64,000 nt of DNA, from positions 27,398 to 91,397 of the forward strand of contig CAMCAZ010000004.1 of assembly GCA_945872795.1 (NCBI GenBank). Direction: 5' to 3'. The DNA is from Chryseobacterium gleum. GTDB taxonomy: Bacteria > Bacteroidota > Bacteroidia > Flavobacteriales_F > PHOS-HE28. Below are positions 16,590 to 23,417 of the stretch, piece by piece. Under the pieces are notes generated by a model. It was not told the origin of the DNA. It saw nothing but the letters and a program-made list of their open reading frames with translations, and made no database searches. The translations under genes and the position numbers were made by a program. The stretch's first letter is position 1, and each line of letters opens with the position of its first letter.

Positions 16590-17842
16590 CGGATCGCCTC
16601 GTCGTACAGCACCACCTCGCTCTCGTTGTTGATGCTGATCCGCGGGATGTCATCGAAGATGGTGACCTTGCCCGTGACGCAGACCGTCTTGTTCACCAGG
16701 AAGACCTCCGGGTCATAGCTGAAGTTCGGCCCGTTGTACTCCCAGATGGTGGCGTAGAAATCCTGGTTCGGATGCAGGCGGTCGAAGTTCAGGTAGATCG
16801 CCTTGGCCTTCGCCGTTTTCCGGGAGCTCACCACCGTGCCACAGACCGTGGCCGTCTTCCCGATGTGGTACTTGGCCTGCACCGTGTTGAACATCCCCTT
16901 GGGCAGGGGCGCCTTTAGGGGTTCCTTTTCCCCGAAGAAGGGGTCCCCCTCGGCGTACCAGTCCTGCGGCTGGCGCATCGCCTCCAGACGGGCCTCCAGC
17001 GCATCATCCAGGGCGGGGAAGAAGTCGATGCCGGTGATGCGCTCCACGCTGTCGATGGGCACGGCGTAGCTGATCGTGGGGTATTCGTTCGCTTGGTTGG
17101 ACTGCAGGAATGCGATGGCCTTCGGTGTGGGCCCGTCGAGGTCCGCGATGACCTTGAAGAACTGTTCCGGAATGCTCACCTCGTTCTTCCGGTCGGCCTT
17201 CTGCATCACCGGCAGGCCGTCACGCAGCACGGGGCCGGTCACCACATAGATCCGGCTTTTGCCGAAGTTCACGTAGCGCCGCACCCAGTCCTCCAGATCG
17301 GCCCAGGAGTTCCGGTTCAGCTCGGGACGTTGTGGACTGATGTTGCTGTAGAGGTAGGTGGCCTGCAGCGCCGTGGCGTTCCAGCGCATGTCCGCACTGG
17401 GCACCAGGTGGCCCCGGTCGAAGCCGCTGTTCCAATAGTCCGCCGTCACCGCAGTGCCCGTGCTGACCAAGGGGTCCGGCAGGAAGGAATCGATGCGGGC
17501 CAGGTTGCCCGTGATCAGGTCAGGCGTGGCGATGTGTGCCACCCACCTGGCCTGTTCGTGCTGTTCGTCATAGACCAGCATGTGCCCCGGATGCTCGATG
17601 ACGACATCCCCTGCATCCAGCTTCGGCAAACCGGTGCTGCGCAGGTCCCTGCGGATAATGGCCAGCTTTGCGGAATCCATGCGCTCCACATGGGCCAGCT
17701 TGCGTTGTTCCAACTGGAGGAACTGTTCCTCCAATGAACGCAGGTGGGCATCGAGGTCCTTGGTGTAGCCTGGCTGTTGCGCATGGACCGGTCCAAAGGC
17801 AAGGACGAGGGAAATGGATACGAGCAGATGGAGGATCTTCAT
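16586..17842 (-). CDS. Exported DNA/RNA non-specific endonuclease with C-terminal OB-fold
   Basis: A 418-residue protein with a signal peptide (cleavage near VHAQ), a short coiled-coil (about 28-70) and a NucA/EndoG nuclease domain (about 75-300). The catalytic motif is DRGH with His145 as general base (SGFDRGHLVPSADM), and the metal-binding Asn is near 167 (YSNISPQ). The last ~100 residues look like an OB-fold (GKTATVCGTVVSS, NKTVCVTGKVTIFDD, PRISINNES), which I infer binds nucleic acid. It should degrade DNA and RNA outside the cytoplasm, for nutrition or competition. The ATG at 17842 is preferred over the GTG just upstream. A second exported phosphodiesterase-type enzyme lies at 1650. Confidence 0.87.
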   Translation of the reverse strand: MKILHLLVSISLVLAFGPVHAQQPGYTKDLDAHLRSLEEQFLQLEQRKLAHVERMDSAKLAIIRRDLRSTGLPKLDAGDVVIEHPGHMLVYDEQHEQARWVAHIATPDLITGNLARIDSFLPDPLVSTGTAVTADYWNSGFDRGHLVPSADMRWNATALQATYLYSNISPQRPELNRNSWADLEDWVRRYVNFGKSRIYVVTGPVLRDGLPVMQKADRKNEVSIPEQFFKVIADLDGPTPKAIAFLQSNQANEYPTISYAVPIDSVERITGIDFFPALDDALEARLEAMRQPQDWYAEGDPFFGEKEPLKAPLPKGMFNTVQAKYHIGKTATVCGTVVSSRKTAKAKAIYLNFDRLHPNQDFYATIWEYNGPNFSYDPEVFLVNKTVCVTGKVTIFDDIPRISINNESEVVLYDEAIR

Positions 17843-17849
17843 CACCGGC

Positions 17850-17857
17850 CGAAGGTA
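17850..17857 (-). promoter_or_regulatory. Candidate -7 element (TACCTTCG) for the NucA-type nuclease
   Basis: TAnnTTCG variant on the minus strand ending 7 bp before the ATG at 17842, implying a very short leader. Confidence 0.4.
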
Positions 17858-17868
17858 ACGGACCGGCC

Positions 17869-18939
17869 TCAGCGCAAGATGCCTGCCAGATCGCTCAGCG
17901 CCGCATCCAGCAGGCCGTGATCCTGATGGGCCGGCGCTACGGGGACATTCTGAAGCGCGCTCAGGGCGGCATCCAGGTCCAGCTCCTGCTGTTGTTGCAC
18001 CACGAACCTTCCGGTCCGTGCGTGCAATGCGCCGAGGTATTCCTGCTCCGCCTGGCCGGGGGTGGGGATCAGCAAGGCCGTGCGGCCGATCGTCACCAGG
18101 TCCATCAAGGTGGTGTACCCACTGCGCGAAACGATGTGCTCCGAGGCCATGAGCCGCTCGGCAAGTTCGTGTGCTGGCAGGTGGGGAACCTTGGTCACAT
18201 TGCCGATCCGTTGCACCTCATGGACCTTGGGAAGTCCCCGGACCAACAGGTGTTCACCGGGCACGCGCTGCAGTTGGTCGGTGAGCAGGTCCTCCAACAA
18301 GGTGCGTTGGGGCTCCGGGCCGCTGATCACGGCCACGACCCGATGGCGCTCCGTCGGGACCGGTCCGCCCTGTCGCATGCGGCTGAGCACGCCGATGTAG
18401 CGGGCGTTGGGCGGCATGGACGGGCCATGGGAAAGATCGCCGGCCAGTCCCGGTGCATCCGGCTCATCCATGACCCAGCAGCGGTCGAAGCGTGCGATAT
18501 GGCGCAAGTTCACCTTGCGTAGGGCGTTCTGGGCGAACGGCGTGAAGGGGAAGAGCTGGTGCGTGATGATCACGCTGGGCAGGTCGCTGCTGCGGATGCC
18601 GAAGCGTTGATCGCTGATCACCGCGTTCAGGCGCAGCTCCTGCCGGATGCGGTCGAACTGCGTCCGTTCCCGTTGCACGCTCTGCACCATCGCCGGGAAC
18701 TGGCGGGCCATGCTCCAGAGCTGGCTGCGGCCCGCGGCGTAGCGGATGTTGACGCCGGGGATCCGCACCCGTTCCAGTCCCGGGAATTCATCGCACAGCA
18801 GGGCCAAGGGGCCTCCATCGGCACCGATGATGGGGATCGCACCGAGCTCCAACAGGCGATGGATGATGGGGATGCAGCGCGTGCTGTGCCCCAGCCCCCA
18901 ATCAAGGGGCGCCACCAGGATGCGTGCGCCGTGGAACAT
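17869..18939 (-). CDS. Glycosyltransferase, MurG-like GT-B fold
   Basis: A 356-residue cytoplasmic GT-B-fold protein. The N-terminus ARILVAPLDWGLGHSTRCIPI carries the glycine-rich acceptor-side loop of MurG/GT28-like enzymes. The C-terminal half has the donor-side segments VVAVISGPEPQRTLLE and SRSGYTTLMDLVTIGRTALLIPTPGQAEQEY, the serine-glycine and PTPGQ.EQ pattern that binds the UDP-sugar. Sugar and acceptor are unknown; a surface polysaccharide or glycolipid step is likely. The ATG at 18939 was chosen over one at 18957 because the latter would lie inside the probable promoter box. The gene is followed by the nuclease promoter region with 11 bp to spare. Confidence 0.8.
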   Translation of the reverse strand: MFHGARILVAPLDWGLGHSTRCIPIIHRLLELGAIPIIGADGGPLALLCDEFPGLERVRIPGVNIRYAAGRSQLWSMARQFPAMVQSVQRERTQFDRIRQELRLNAVISDQRFGIRSSDLPSVIITHQLFPFTPFAQNALRKVNLRHIARFDRCWVMDEPDAPGLAGDLSHGPSMPPNARYIGVLSRMRQGGPVPTERHRVVAVISGPEPQRTLLEDLLTDQLQRVPGEHLLVRGLPKVHEVQRIGNVTKVPHLPAHELAERLMASEHIVSRSGYTTLMDLVTIGRTALLIPTPGQAEQEYLGALHARTGRFVVQQQQELDLDAALSALQNVPVAPAHQDHGLLDAALSDLAGILR

Positions 18940-18946
18940 CTGGGGA

Positions 18947-18954
18947 CAAAGGTG
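18947..18954 (-). promoter_or_regulatory. Candidate -7 element (CACCTTTG) for the MurG-like glycosyltransferase
   Basis: Seven of eight bases of TAnnTTTG on the minus strand, ending 7 bp before the ATG at 18939. Confidence 0.35.
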
Positions 18955-19024
18955 CATTGCCCAGCTTCAAGCCACCGTTAAGCCTGTGCGATCTCGTTGG
19001 TGTTCCTTCACATCGGCTTCACCC

Positions 19025-19032
19025 TAATTTCG
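19025..19032 (+). promoter_or_regulatory. Candidate -7 element (TAATTTCG) for trmB
   Basis: TAnnTTCG variant 132 bp before the trmB ATG. If used, the 25-base inverted repeat at 19051-19143 would be in the trmB leader RNA. Confidence 0.4.
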
Positions 19033-19050
19033 CGGCCCTTTGTGGCTTTG

Positions 19051-19143
19051 CTCGTTCGTCGATGTTCGTTGTTCGGATCGCGCTCGATCGCATCCAGCGA
19101 AAAACGACCAAGGGTTTGCGAACAACCGACATCGAGCAACGAG
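19051..19143 (+). repeat. 25-base imperfect inverted repeat in the trmB leader
   Basis: The arms 19051-19075 and 19119-19143 are complementary at 21 of 25 positions with a 43-base loop. A further 12-base stretch at 19145-19156 is the exact complement of 19059-19070, so the left arm has two competing partners. That arrangement could switch between two RNA folds, or reflect decayed repeat copies. No T-run follows. Confidence 0.55.
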
Positions 19144-19164
19144 TAACGAACATCGATCCCGCCC

Positions 19165-19845
19165 ATGGGCAAGAACAAGATCTCCCGCTTCGCTGAGAAC
19201 CTCACCTTCGAGCACGTCGTGCAACCCTCGTTCACGCAATTGGTGAAGGAGGGTCTGCCTCAGCGAGGGCACTGGAACGAACTGCTCTTCAAGCGTAATG
19301 CACCATTGGTGCTCGAACTCGGCTGTGGCGGTGGAGAATACACAGTCGGCCTGGCGCGTCTGAACCCTGGTCGCAACTATCTCGGCGTGGATATCAAGGG
19401 TGCTCGTCTGTGGCGTGGGGCACGCATTGCCAAGGAGGAAGGCCTGACGAACGTTGGCTTCCTGCGCACACATGTGGACCATCTCCTGAAGTGCTTCGGC
19501 CCCCAGGAGGTGGACGAGATCTGGCTCACCTTCAGCGATCCGCAGTTGGGAAAACCACGCAAACGCTTGACCAGTCCGTTGTTCCTGGCCCGCTACAAGG
19601 AGGTGCTGAAGCCGGGCGGTGTGGTACACCTGAAGACCGATAGCCCGGACCTGTATGAGTACACCTTGGAGATGATCGCCGAGCACAAGTTGCCCGTCTT
19701 CGAGCAAAGCGCGAACGTCTACGCCGATCTGGTGAACAGGGTATCACCGGAGGAACAGGCCGTGCTGAACATCCGCACGTACTACGAGAGCATGTGGCTG
19801 GAGGAAGGGCGGACGATACACTATGTTCGGTTCGGAATAACGTAA
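19165..19845 (+). CDS. trmB: tRNA (guanine-N7-)-methyltransferase
   Basis: A 226-residue class I SAM-dependent methyltransferase that forms m7G46 in tRNA. The SAM site is VLELGCGGGEYT (residues 49-60), followed by YLGVDIKGARLWRGA, and the catalytic/tRNA region is EIWLTFSDPQLGKPRKRL, which replaces the FPDPWPKKRH block of E. coli TrmB and is common in Bacteroidota. Size is normal. It starts with ATG at 19165 (MGKNKISRFAENL). It is followed after 3 bp by a small membrane protein gene and then an Atl-like gene, forming a short operon with an unusually structured leader. Confidence 0.93.
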   Translation: MGKNKISRFAENLTFEHVVQPSFTQLVKEGLPQRGHWNELLFKRNAPLVLELGCGGGEYTVGLARLNPGRNYLGVDIKGARLWRGARIAKEEGLTNVGFLRTHVDHLLKCFGPQEVDEIWLTFSDPQLGKPRKRLTSPLFLARYKEVLKPGGVVHLKTDSPDLYEYTLEMIAEHKLPVFEQSANVYADLVNRVSPEEQAVLNIRTYYESMWLEEGRTIHYVRFGIT

Positions 19846-19848
19846 GCA

Positions 19849-20328
19849 ATGGGTACCATTCGCCTGAAGCCGATGCGGCTGACCCGTGCGGCATATTTTC
19901 GCCTGCTCGTGAAAATACGTCTGCGCACCATCGGCTGGTTGTACGGTTTGATGCTTGTCATGGGCCTCTACTATCTGATCTCTTGGAGTGGCGAACCGTT
20001 GCACATGGTCATTACCATGCTCTGCTTGGGCTGGCCAATGTTCATGCTCGCCTGGTTTTATACATGGACAGGGCGCAAGGACAACCGTGGCATTTACGAG
20101 GAGCGTTGTTTCGTGCTGGATCAGGAAAAAGCTGTGGGGGCAACACCGGGCGGAGGGCGTAGCGAGATCCCATGGTCTTATGTTCAGCGTATGGTGGACG
20201 TCGACGACCGCTATCTCCTCTACATAACTGCAGGCCAGATGCTGATCTTTGATAAAGCCGCATTTCCTGACAAGGATTCGGAAGCTCGCTTTTTGAGTTG
20301 GCTGAACAAGGAAGCATCTGCGAAATGA
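19849..20328 (+). CDS. Small membrane protein, YcxB-like
   Basis: A 159-residue protein with two membrane helices (about 33-50 and 57-74), each flanked by basic residues, and a soluble C-terminal domain (about 80-159). That domain carries the pattern of YcxB-like proteins: ERCFVLDQEKAVGAT, EIPWSYVQRMVDVDDRYLLYI, MLIFDKAAFPD. YcxB-like proteins have no firm function. Starts 3 bp after trmB, and its TGA overlaps the ATG of the next gene (ATGA), so the three genes are translationally coupled. Confidence 0.7.
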   Translation: MGTIRLKPMRLTRAAYFRLLVKIRLRTIGWLYGLMLVMGLYYLISWSGEPLHMVITMLCLGWPMFMLAWFYTWTGRKDNRGIYEERCFVLDQEKAVGATPGGGRSEIPWSYVQRMVDVDDRYLLYITAGQMLIFDKAAFPDKDSEARFLSWLNKEASAK

Positions 20329-20714
20329 AGGCCAAACGAACCGTCAACAATGGTGCGGCGCAACAGCCATCTCTTCCGGGAGGCCAGCGCGACTTCTTTG
20401 CCGACGTGATGGCGGTAGTGCGTCAGGTCCCCAGGGGGCGTGTGACCAGTTACGGGGCGATCGCGAAATACCTAGGTGCCGCTCGCAGCAGCCGGATGGT
20501 GGGTTACTGCATGAACAATGCGCACCGTGTGATGCCGAAGGTGCCGGCGCACCGTGTGGTCAACCGCATCGGCATGCTCACCGGCAAGCACCATTTCGCC
20601 ACGCAAACGCAGATGCAGGAGTTGTTGGCGAAGGAGGGAGTGCAGGTGAAGGCCGACCAGGTGGTGGACTTTGCACAGCGGTTCTGGGACCCTGCGGCGG
20701 AGCTCGGATATTGA
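20325..20714 (+). CDS. Alkyltransferase-like (Atl/MGMT family) DNA-binding protein
   Basis: A 129-residue protein of the O6-alkylguanine-DNA alkyltransferase DNA-binding domain family. The helix-turn-helix segment is RGRVTSYGAIAKYLGAARSS and the arginine finger region is SRMVGYCMNN. The active-site motif, which is PCHRV in alkyltransferases, reads PAHRV here, so the alkyl-acceptor cysteine is alanine. This makes it an Atl-type protein: it cannot dealkylate but, by analogy with characterised Atl proteins, would flip and hold O6-alkylguanine and hand it to nucleotide excision repair. The start at 20325 overlaps the upstream stop. Longer C-terminal tail (about 25 residues) than the core domain. 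Confidence 0.87.
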   Translation: MKAKRTVNNGAAQQPSLPGGQRDFFADVMAVVRQVPRGRVTSYGAIAKYLGAARSSRMVGYCMNNAHRVMPKVPAHRVVNRIGMLTGKHHFATQTQMQELLAKEGVQVKADQVVDFAQRFWDPAAELGY

Positions 20715-20783
20715 GCCGCTCCCTCGGAAAGTGCGGGAATGGGAGTGATCGACCTTATCTTCAGGTCTTCATCGCAAGCTGCC

Positions 20784-21242
20784 ATGACCATCCACATCCT
20801 CCACGACGATACGGATGCCACCATCGATGTGCATCCCGGGCAACGCTTGGTGAGGCTCACCTGGAAACGGCCGGTGGCGGGGCCCGATTACAGAGCCCTG
20901 TTGTTGCGTCTGCTGGATGTGGTGAAGGAACAACAGCTGAAGCTCTGGTTGAGCGACGGACGAAGGGCCGGGCCGATCCTCTACGCCGATCAGGTGTGGA
21001 CCATGCAGGATTACACGCCCTTGGTATTGGCAGCAGGTCTGCAGCGCATCGCGATCGTCAACAGCAAGGACGGCCTCAACCTTCTGGCCGTGGACCGTAT
21101 GGTGAACGCCACACCGGAGGGAGCGCCTTACGAGATCGGGTTCTTTGAGGATCCGGCCATCGCCCAGTTGTGGTTGATGGACCCCTCGCGTTCCAAGGTC
21201 GATATCGGCGTACCGCCGGGTCCGGAGGAGGCTGGACGCTGA
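20784..21242 (+). CDS. Hypothetical protein, possible STAS/SpoIIAA-like fold
   Basis: A 152-residue soluble protein with no signal peptide. The pattern of short strands and helices (RLVRLTWKRPVAGPDYRALL, KLWLSDGRRAGPILYADQ, QRIAIVNSKDGLNLLAVDRM, EIGFFEDPAIAQLWLMD) resembles the SpoIIAA-like/STAS group common in Bacteroidota, but I cannot assign it firmly. ATG at 20784 preferred; an in-frame ATG at 20739 would add 15 residues. A weak -7-like TATCTTCA near 20756 argues for the later start. Function unknown. Confidence 0.65.
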   Translation: MTIHILHDDTDATIDVHPGQRLVRLTWKRPVAGPDYRALLLRLLDVVKEQQLKLWLSDGRRAGPILYADQVWTMQDYTPLVLAAGLQRIAIVNSKDGLNLLAVDRMVNATPEGAPYEIGFFEDPAIAQLWLMDPSRSKVDIGVPPGPEEAGR

Positions 21243-21270
21243 CCGCAGGAAGACGGCCAACGCTCGGGCT

Positions 21271-21278
21271 TAGCTTTG
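21271..21278 (+). promoter_or_regulatory. Candidate -7 element (TAGCTTTG) for mrp-nifU
   Basis: A full match to TAnnTTTG, 30 bp before the ATG at 21309. Confidence 0.55.
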
Positions 21279-21308
21279 CACCCGCCTGCCGGCAGTCAGG
21301 TACCCATC

Positions 21309-22391
21309 ATGACCTTCACCAAGGACGCCGTCCTCTCCGCCCTTTCCCGCATCATCGAACCCGACCTCAAGAAGGACATCGTGGCCCTCGATCTGGTGCG
21401 CGACATCAAGATCTCCGGCAACACCGTCAGCGTGCACGTGGAGGTGAGCAATCCCGCCATGCATAGCCGCAAGCGCATGGAGGAGGCCGTCACCTTCAAC
21501 CTGAAACAGGCGCTGGGCCAGGACGTGGCCGTGATGGCAAGCGTGACCCCGTTGAGCGGTGAACGCGGAACGCTGCGCAAAGTGCTGCCGCACGTGAAAC
21601 ACATCGTCGCCATCGCCAGTGGAAAGGGAGGTGTGGGCAAGAGCACCATCACCGCCAACCTCGCGGCAGGTCTGGCAGCGCGTGGCTTGAAAGTGGGCCT
21701 TGTGGATGCCGACATCTACGGCCCCAGCATGCCGCTGATGTTCGATGTCCTGCACGAGAAACCTGCCACCCGTGAGAAGGACGGCAAACATTACATCGTG
21801 CCGGTGGAGAGCTACGGCGTGAAGCTGCTCAGCATCGGCTTCTTCGCGCAGACAGACCAGGCGATCGCTTGGCGCGGGCCCATGGCCACCAAGGCCCTGG
21901 AACAGTTGATCAAGGATGCCGACTGGGGCGAGCTCGATATCCTGTTGGTGGACCTGCCACCGGGTACCGGGGACATCCACCTCTCCTTGGTCCAGGCCGT
22001 GCCGCTCACCGGCGCCATCATCGTGAGCACCCCGCAGAACGTGGCCCTTATCGATGCCCGCAAAGGTGTGGGCCTCTTCCGCCTGCCCAGCGTGAACGTG
22101 CCCGTCCTGGGCATCGTGGAGAACATGGCCTGGTTCACGCCCGCAGAGCTGCCCGAGAACAAGTACTACATCTTCGGAAAGGGCGGCGCCCGTGCGCTGG
22201 CCGAGGAGCTTCAGGTCCCCTTCCTGGCTGAGGTCCCCTTGGTGCAGAGCATCCGGGAGGCCGGTGATGTGGGCCGCCCGGCCGTGCTGCAGGGCAACAC
22301 CCCCGCGGCGCTGGCATTTGCCGATCTTTGCACCGCGTTCCAGGACCGGCTCAAGGCCCTGGAGCAGGAACCCAAGCCCGTCACCGCCTGA
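21309..22391 (+). CDS. mrp: Mrp/NBP35-family Fe-S cluster carrier ATPase
   Basis: A 360-residue protein with an N-terminal DUF59/MIP18-like domain (about 1-90, DAVLSALSRIIEPDLKKDIV) and a P-loop ATPase. The deviant Walker A GKGGVGKST is near residue 105, and GLVDADIYGPSMP and LLVDLPPGTGD follow. The block corresponding to the usual CxxC reads ENMAWFTPAELPENKYYIFG and has no cysteine pair, a form I associate with Bacteroidota. It is thought to load or deliver Fe-S clusters to apo-proteins. Only 2 bp separate it from the NifU-domain gene, so both probably act in cluster delivery. Confidence 0.93.
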   Translation: MTFTKDAVLSALSRIIEPDLKKDIVALDLVRDIKISGNTVSVHVEVSNPAMHSRKRMEEAVTFNLKQALGQDVAVMASVTPLSGERGTLRKVLPHVKHIVAIASGKGGVGKSTITANLAAGLAARGLKVGLVDADIYGPSMPLMFDVLHEKPATREKDGKHYIVPVESYGVKLLSIGFFAQTDQAIAWRGPMATKALEQLIKDADWGELDILLVDLPPGTGDIHLSLVQAVPLTGAIIVSTPQNVALIDARKGVGLFRLPSVNVPVLGIVENMAWFTPAELPENKYYIFGKGGARALAEELQVPFLAEVPLVQSIREAGDVGRPAVLQGNTPAALAFADLCTAFQDRLKALEQEPKPVTA

Positions 22392-22393
22392 TC

Positions 22394-22657
22394 ATGGACC
22401 GCCTCGAACTCGAACAGGTCACCGCGCGCATCCTCGAAGCGCTGGCCGATCTGCGTCCCTTCTTGGAGGCCGATGGCGGTGATATCTCGCTGGAGGAAGT
22501 GACCCCGGAGGGCATTGCCCGCGTCCGTCTCCATGGTGCCTGCACCAATTGCGCCATGAGCCCCATGACCATGAAGGCGGGGGTGGAGGAGGCGATCAAG
22601 CGGGTTGCTCCGCAGATCAGGTCGGTGGAGGCTGTGAATTTGGGGGTGGTGGCTTAA
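22394..22657 (+). CDS. NifU C-terminal-domain protein (Nfu-type Fe-S scaffold)
   Basis: An 87-residue stand-alone NifU C-terminal domain. The cluster-binding CxxC is Cys50 and Cys53 (GACTNCAMSPMTMK), and the N-terminal part has the conserved LRPFLEADGGDISL. Two such monomers bridge a [4Fe-4S] cluster and pass it to targets. It begins 2 bp after mrp. Its TAA (22655-22657) overlaps the stop of the convergent DUF5615 gene (CTTAAG palindrome). Confidence 0.92.
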   Translation: MDRLELEQVTARILEALADLRPFLEADGGDISLEEVTPEGIARVRLHGACTNCAMSPMTMKAGVEEAIKRVAPQIRSVEAVNLGVVA

Positions 22658-23022
22658 GGCCAGCGTGCTATCCTTGATCCCGAAGGGTCGAGTACCGCGA
22701 AAGTTCCGCTCATTGTAGAGGCGTGCTTCTGAATGAACTCAAGCACAGATCCTGCCTTGCGCTTCGATGACCAACCGATCAGTCGCACCAAGATTAACCC
22801 ACCCGGGGGCATACCATAACGCCTCACGTGCCGACCATAGCCTTTGTCCTGCGTGATCAAGAGGGCGACTCTTTCAATGGTGAACTGGAGGACCTGTTCG
22901 TCCCGAATGCCTGGCATTTCCTCTATGATCGAAATGACTTCGAAGCCCTGCGTACGGAGCATTCGGATGATACCACCATCGACATCCTCATCCGCAACTA
23001 TGAGCAGTTGCGCTGAACTCAT
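22654..23022 (-). CDS. DUF5615 PIN-like protein, probable toxin-like partner
   Basis: A 122-residue protein matching DUF5615, a PIN-like nuclease fold. The conserved acidic residues are at the start of the first strand (IVADEDVDGGI, Asp11 and Asp13) and in LLITQDKGYG (Asp59). VRLIGWSSKRKAGSVLEFIQ forms the C-terminal helix region. DUF433-DUF5615 pairs are widespread and have been proposed as toxin-antitoxin-like modules, but activity is not established here. ATGA overlap with the DUF433 gene upstream shows translational coupling. The long C-terminal tail ends convergently with the NifU gene. Confidence 0.8.
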   Translation of the reverse strand: MSSAQLLIVADEDVDGGIIRMLRTQGFEVISIIEEMPGIRDEQVLQFTIERVALLITQDKGYGRHVRRYGMPPGGLILVRLIGWSSKRKAGSVLEFIQKHASTMSGTFAVLDPSGSRIARWP

Positions 23023-23252
23023 GAAGCGAGCGGGTACACCGTGATGTCGCGCAGGTATTCCGCAGCGAATAGGAGGCAGGCCTTGATGTCCTGGTCGCTT
23101 AGTCGGGGGTACGCTTGCAGAAGGTCATCGGACTCTCTGCCATGCGCAAGTTCCTCCAAGATCAGGTCCACCGGGATCCGTGTGCCTTTGATACATGGCT
23201 TCCCCACCATGATACCCGGGTCTGAAGAAATGTGGGCGCGCCAGTCAAGCAT
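23019..23252 (-). CDS. DUF433 protein, probable antitoxin-like partner
   Basis: A 77-residue DUF433 protein. The signature SDPGIMVGKPCIKGTRIPVDLILEELA with a winged helix-turn-helix-like pattern is complete. In such pairs this is the first gene and may bind DNA and hold the PIN-like partner. The ATG at 23252 was chosen for the family start (MLDWRAHIS); the open frame upstream contains the promoter. It overlaps the next gene by 4 bp. Confidence 0.85.
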   Translation of the reverse strand: MLDWRAHISSDPGIMVGKPCIKGTRIPVDLILEELAHGRESDDLLQAYPRLSDQDIKACLLFAAEYLRDITVYPLAS

Positions 23253-23272
23253 GGTCGTTGCGTTTTCTCTTC

Positions 23273-23280
23273 CAAAGATA
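23273..23280 (-). promoter_or_regulatory. Candidate -7 element (TATCTTTG) for the DUF433-DUF5615 pair
   Basis: A full match to TAnnTTTG on the minus strand, 20 bp before the ATG at 23252. Confidence 0.55.
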
Positions 23281-23394
23281 TCGCGAACCCGGGGCGCGGC
23301 GTGGGCAGGATCCAAGGGTCCATGAACTTTCCTTGCACTCATATGTTCCCACGCCGAGCGTGACCGCCATCACGTCCACCTCCCTGCCCGGCCC

Positions 23395-23402
23395 TACCTT
23401 TG
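23395..23402 (+). promoter_or_regulatory. Candidate -7 element (TACCTTTG) for korAB
   Basis: A full match to TAnnTTTG, 15 bp before the ATG at 23418. Confidence 0.55.
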
Positions 23403-23417
23403 ACGCGCAATTCCCGC

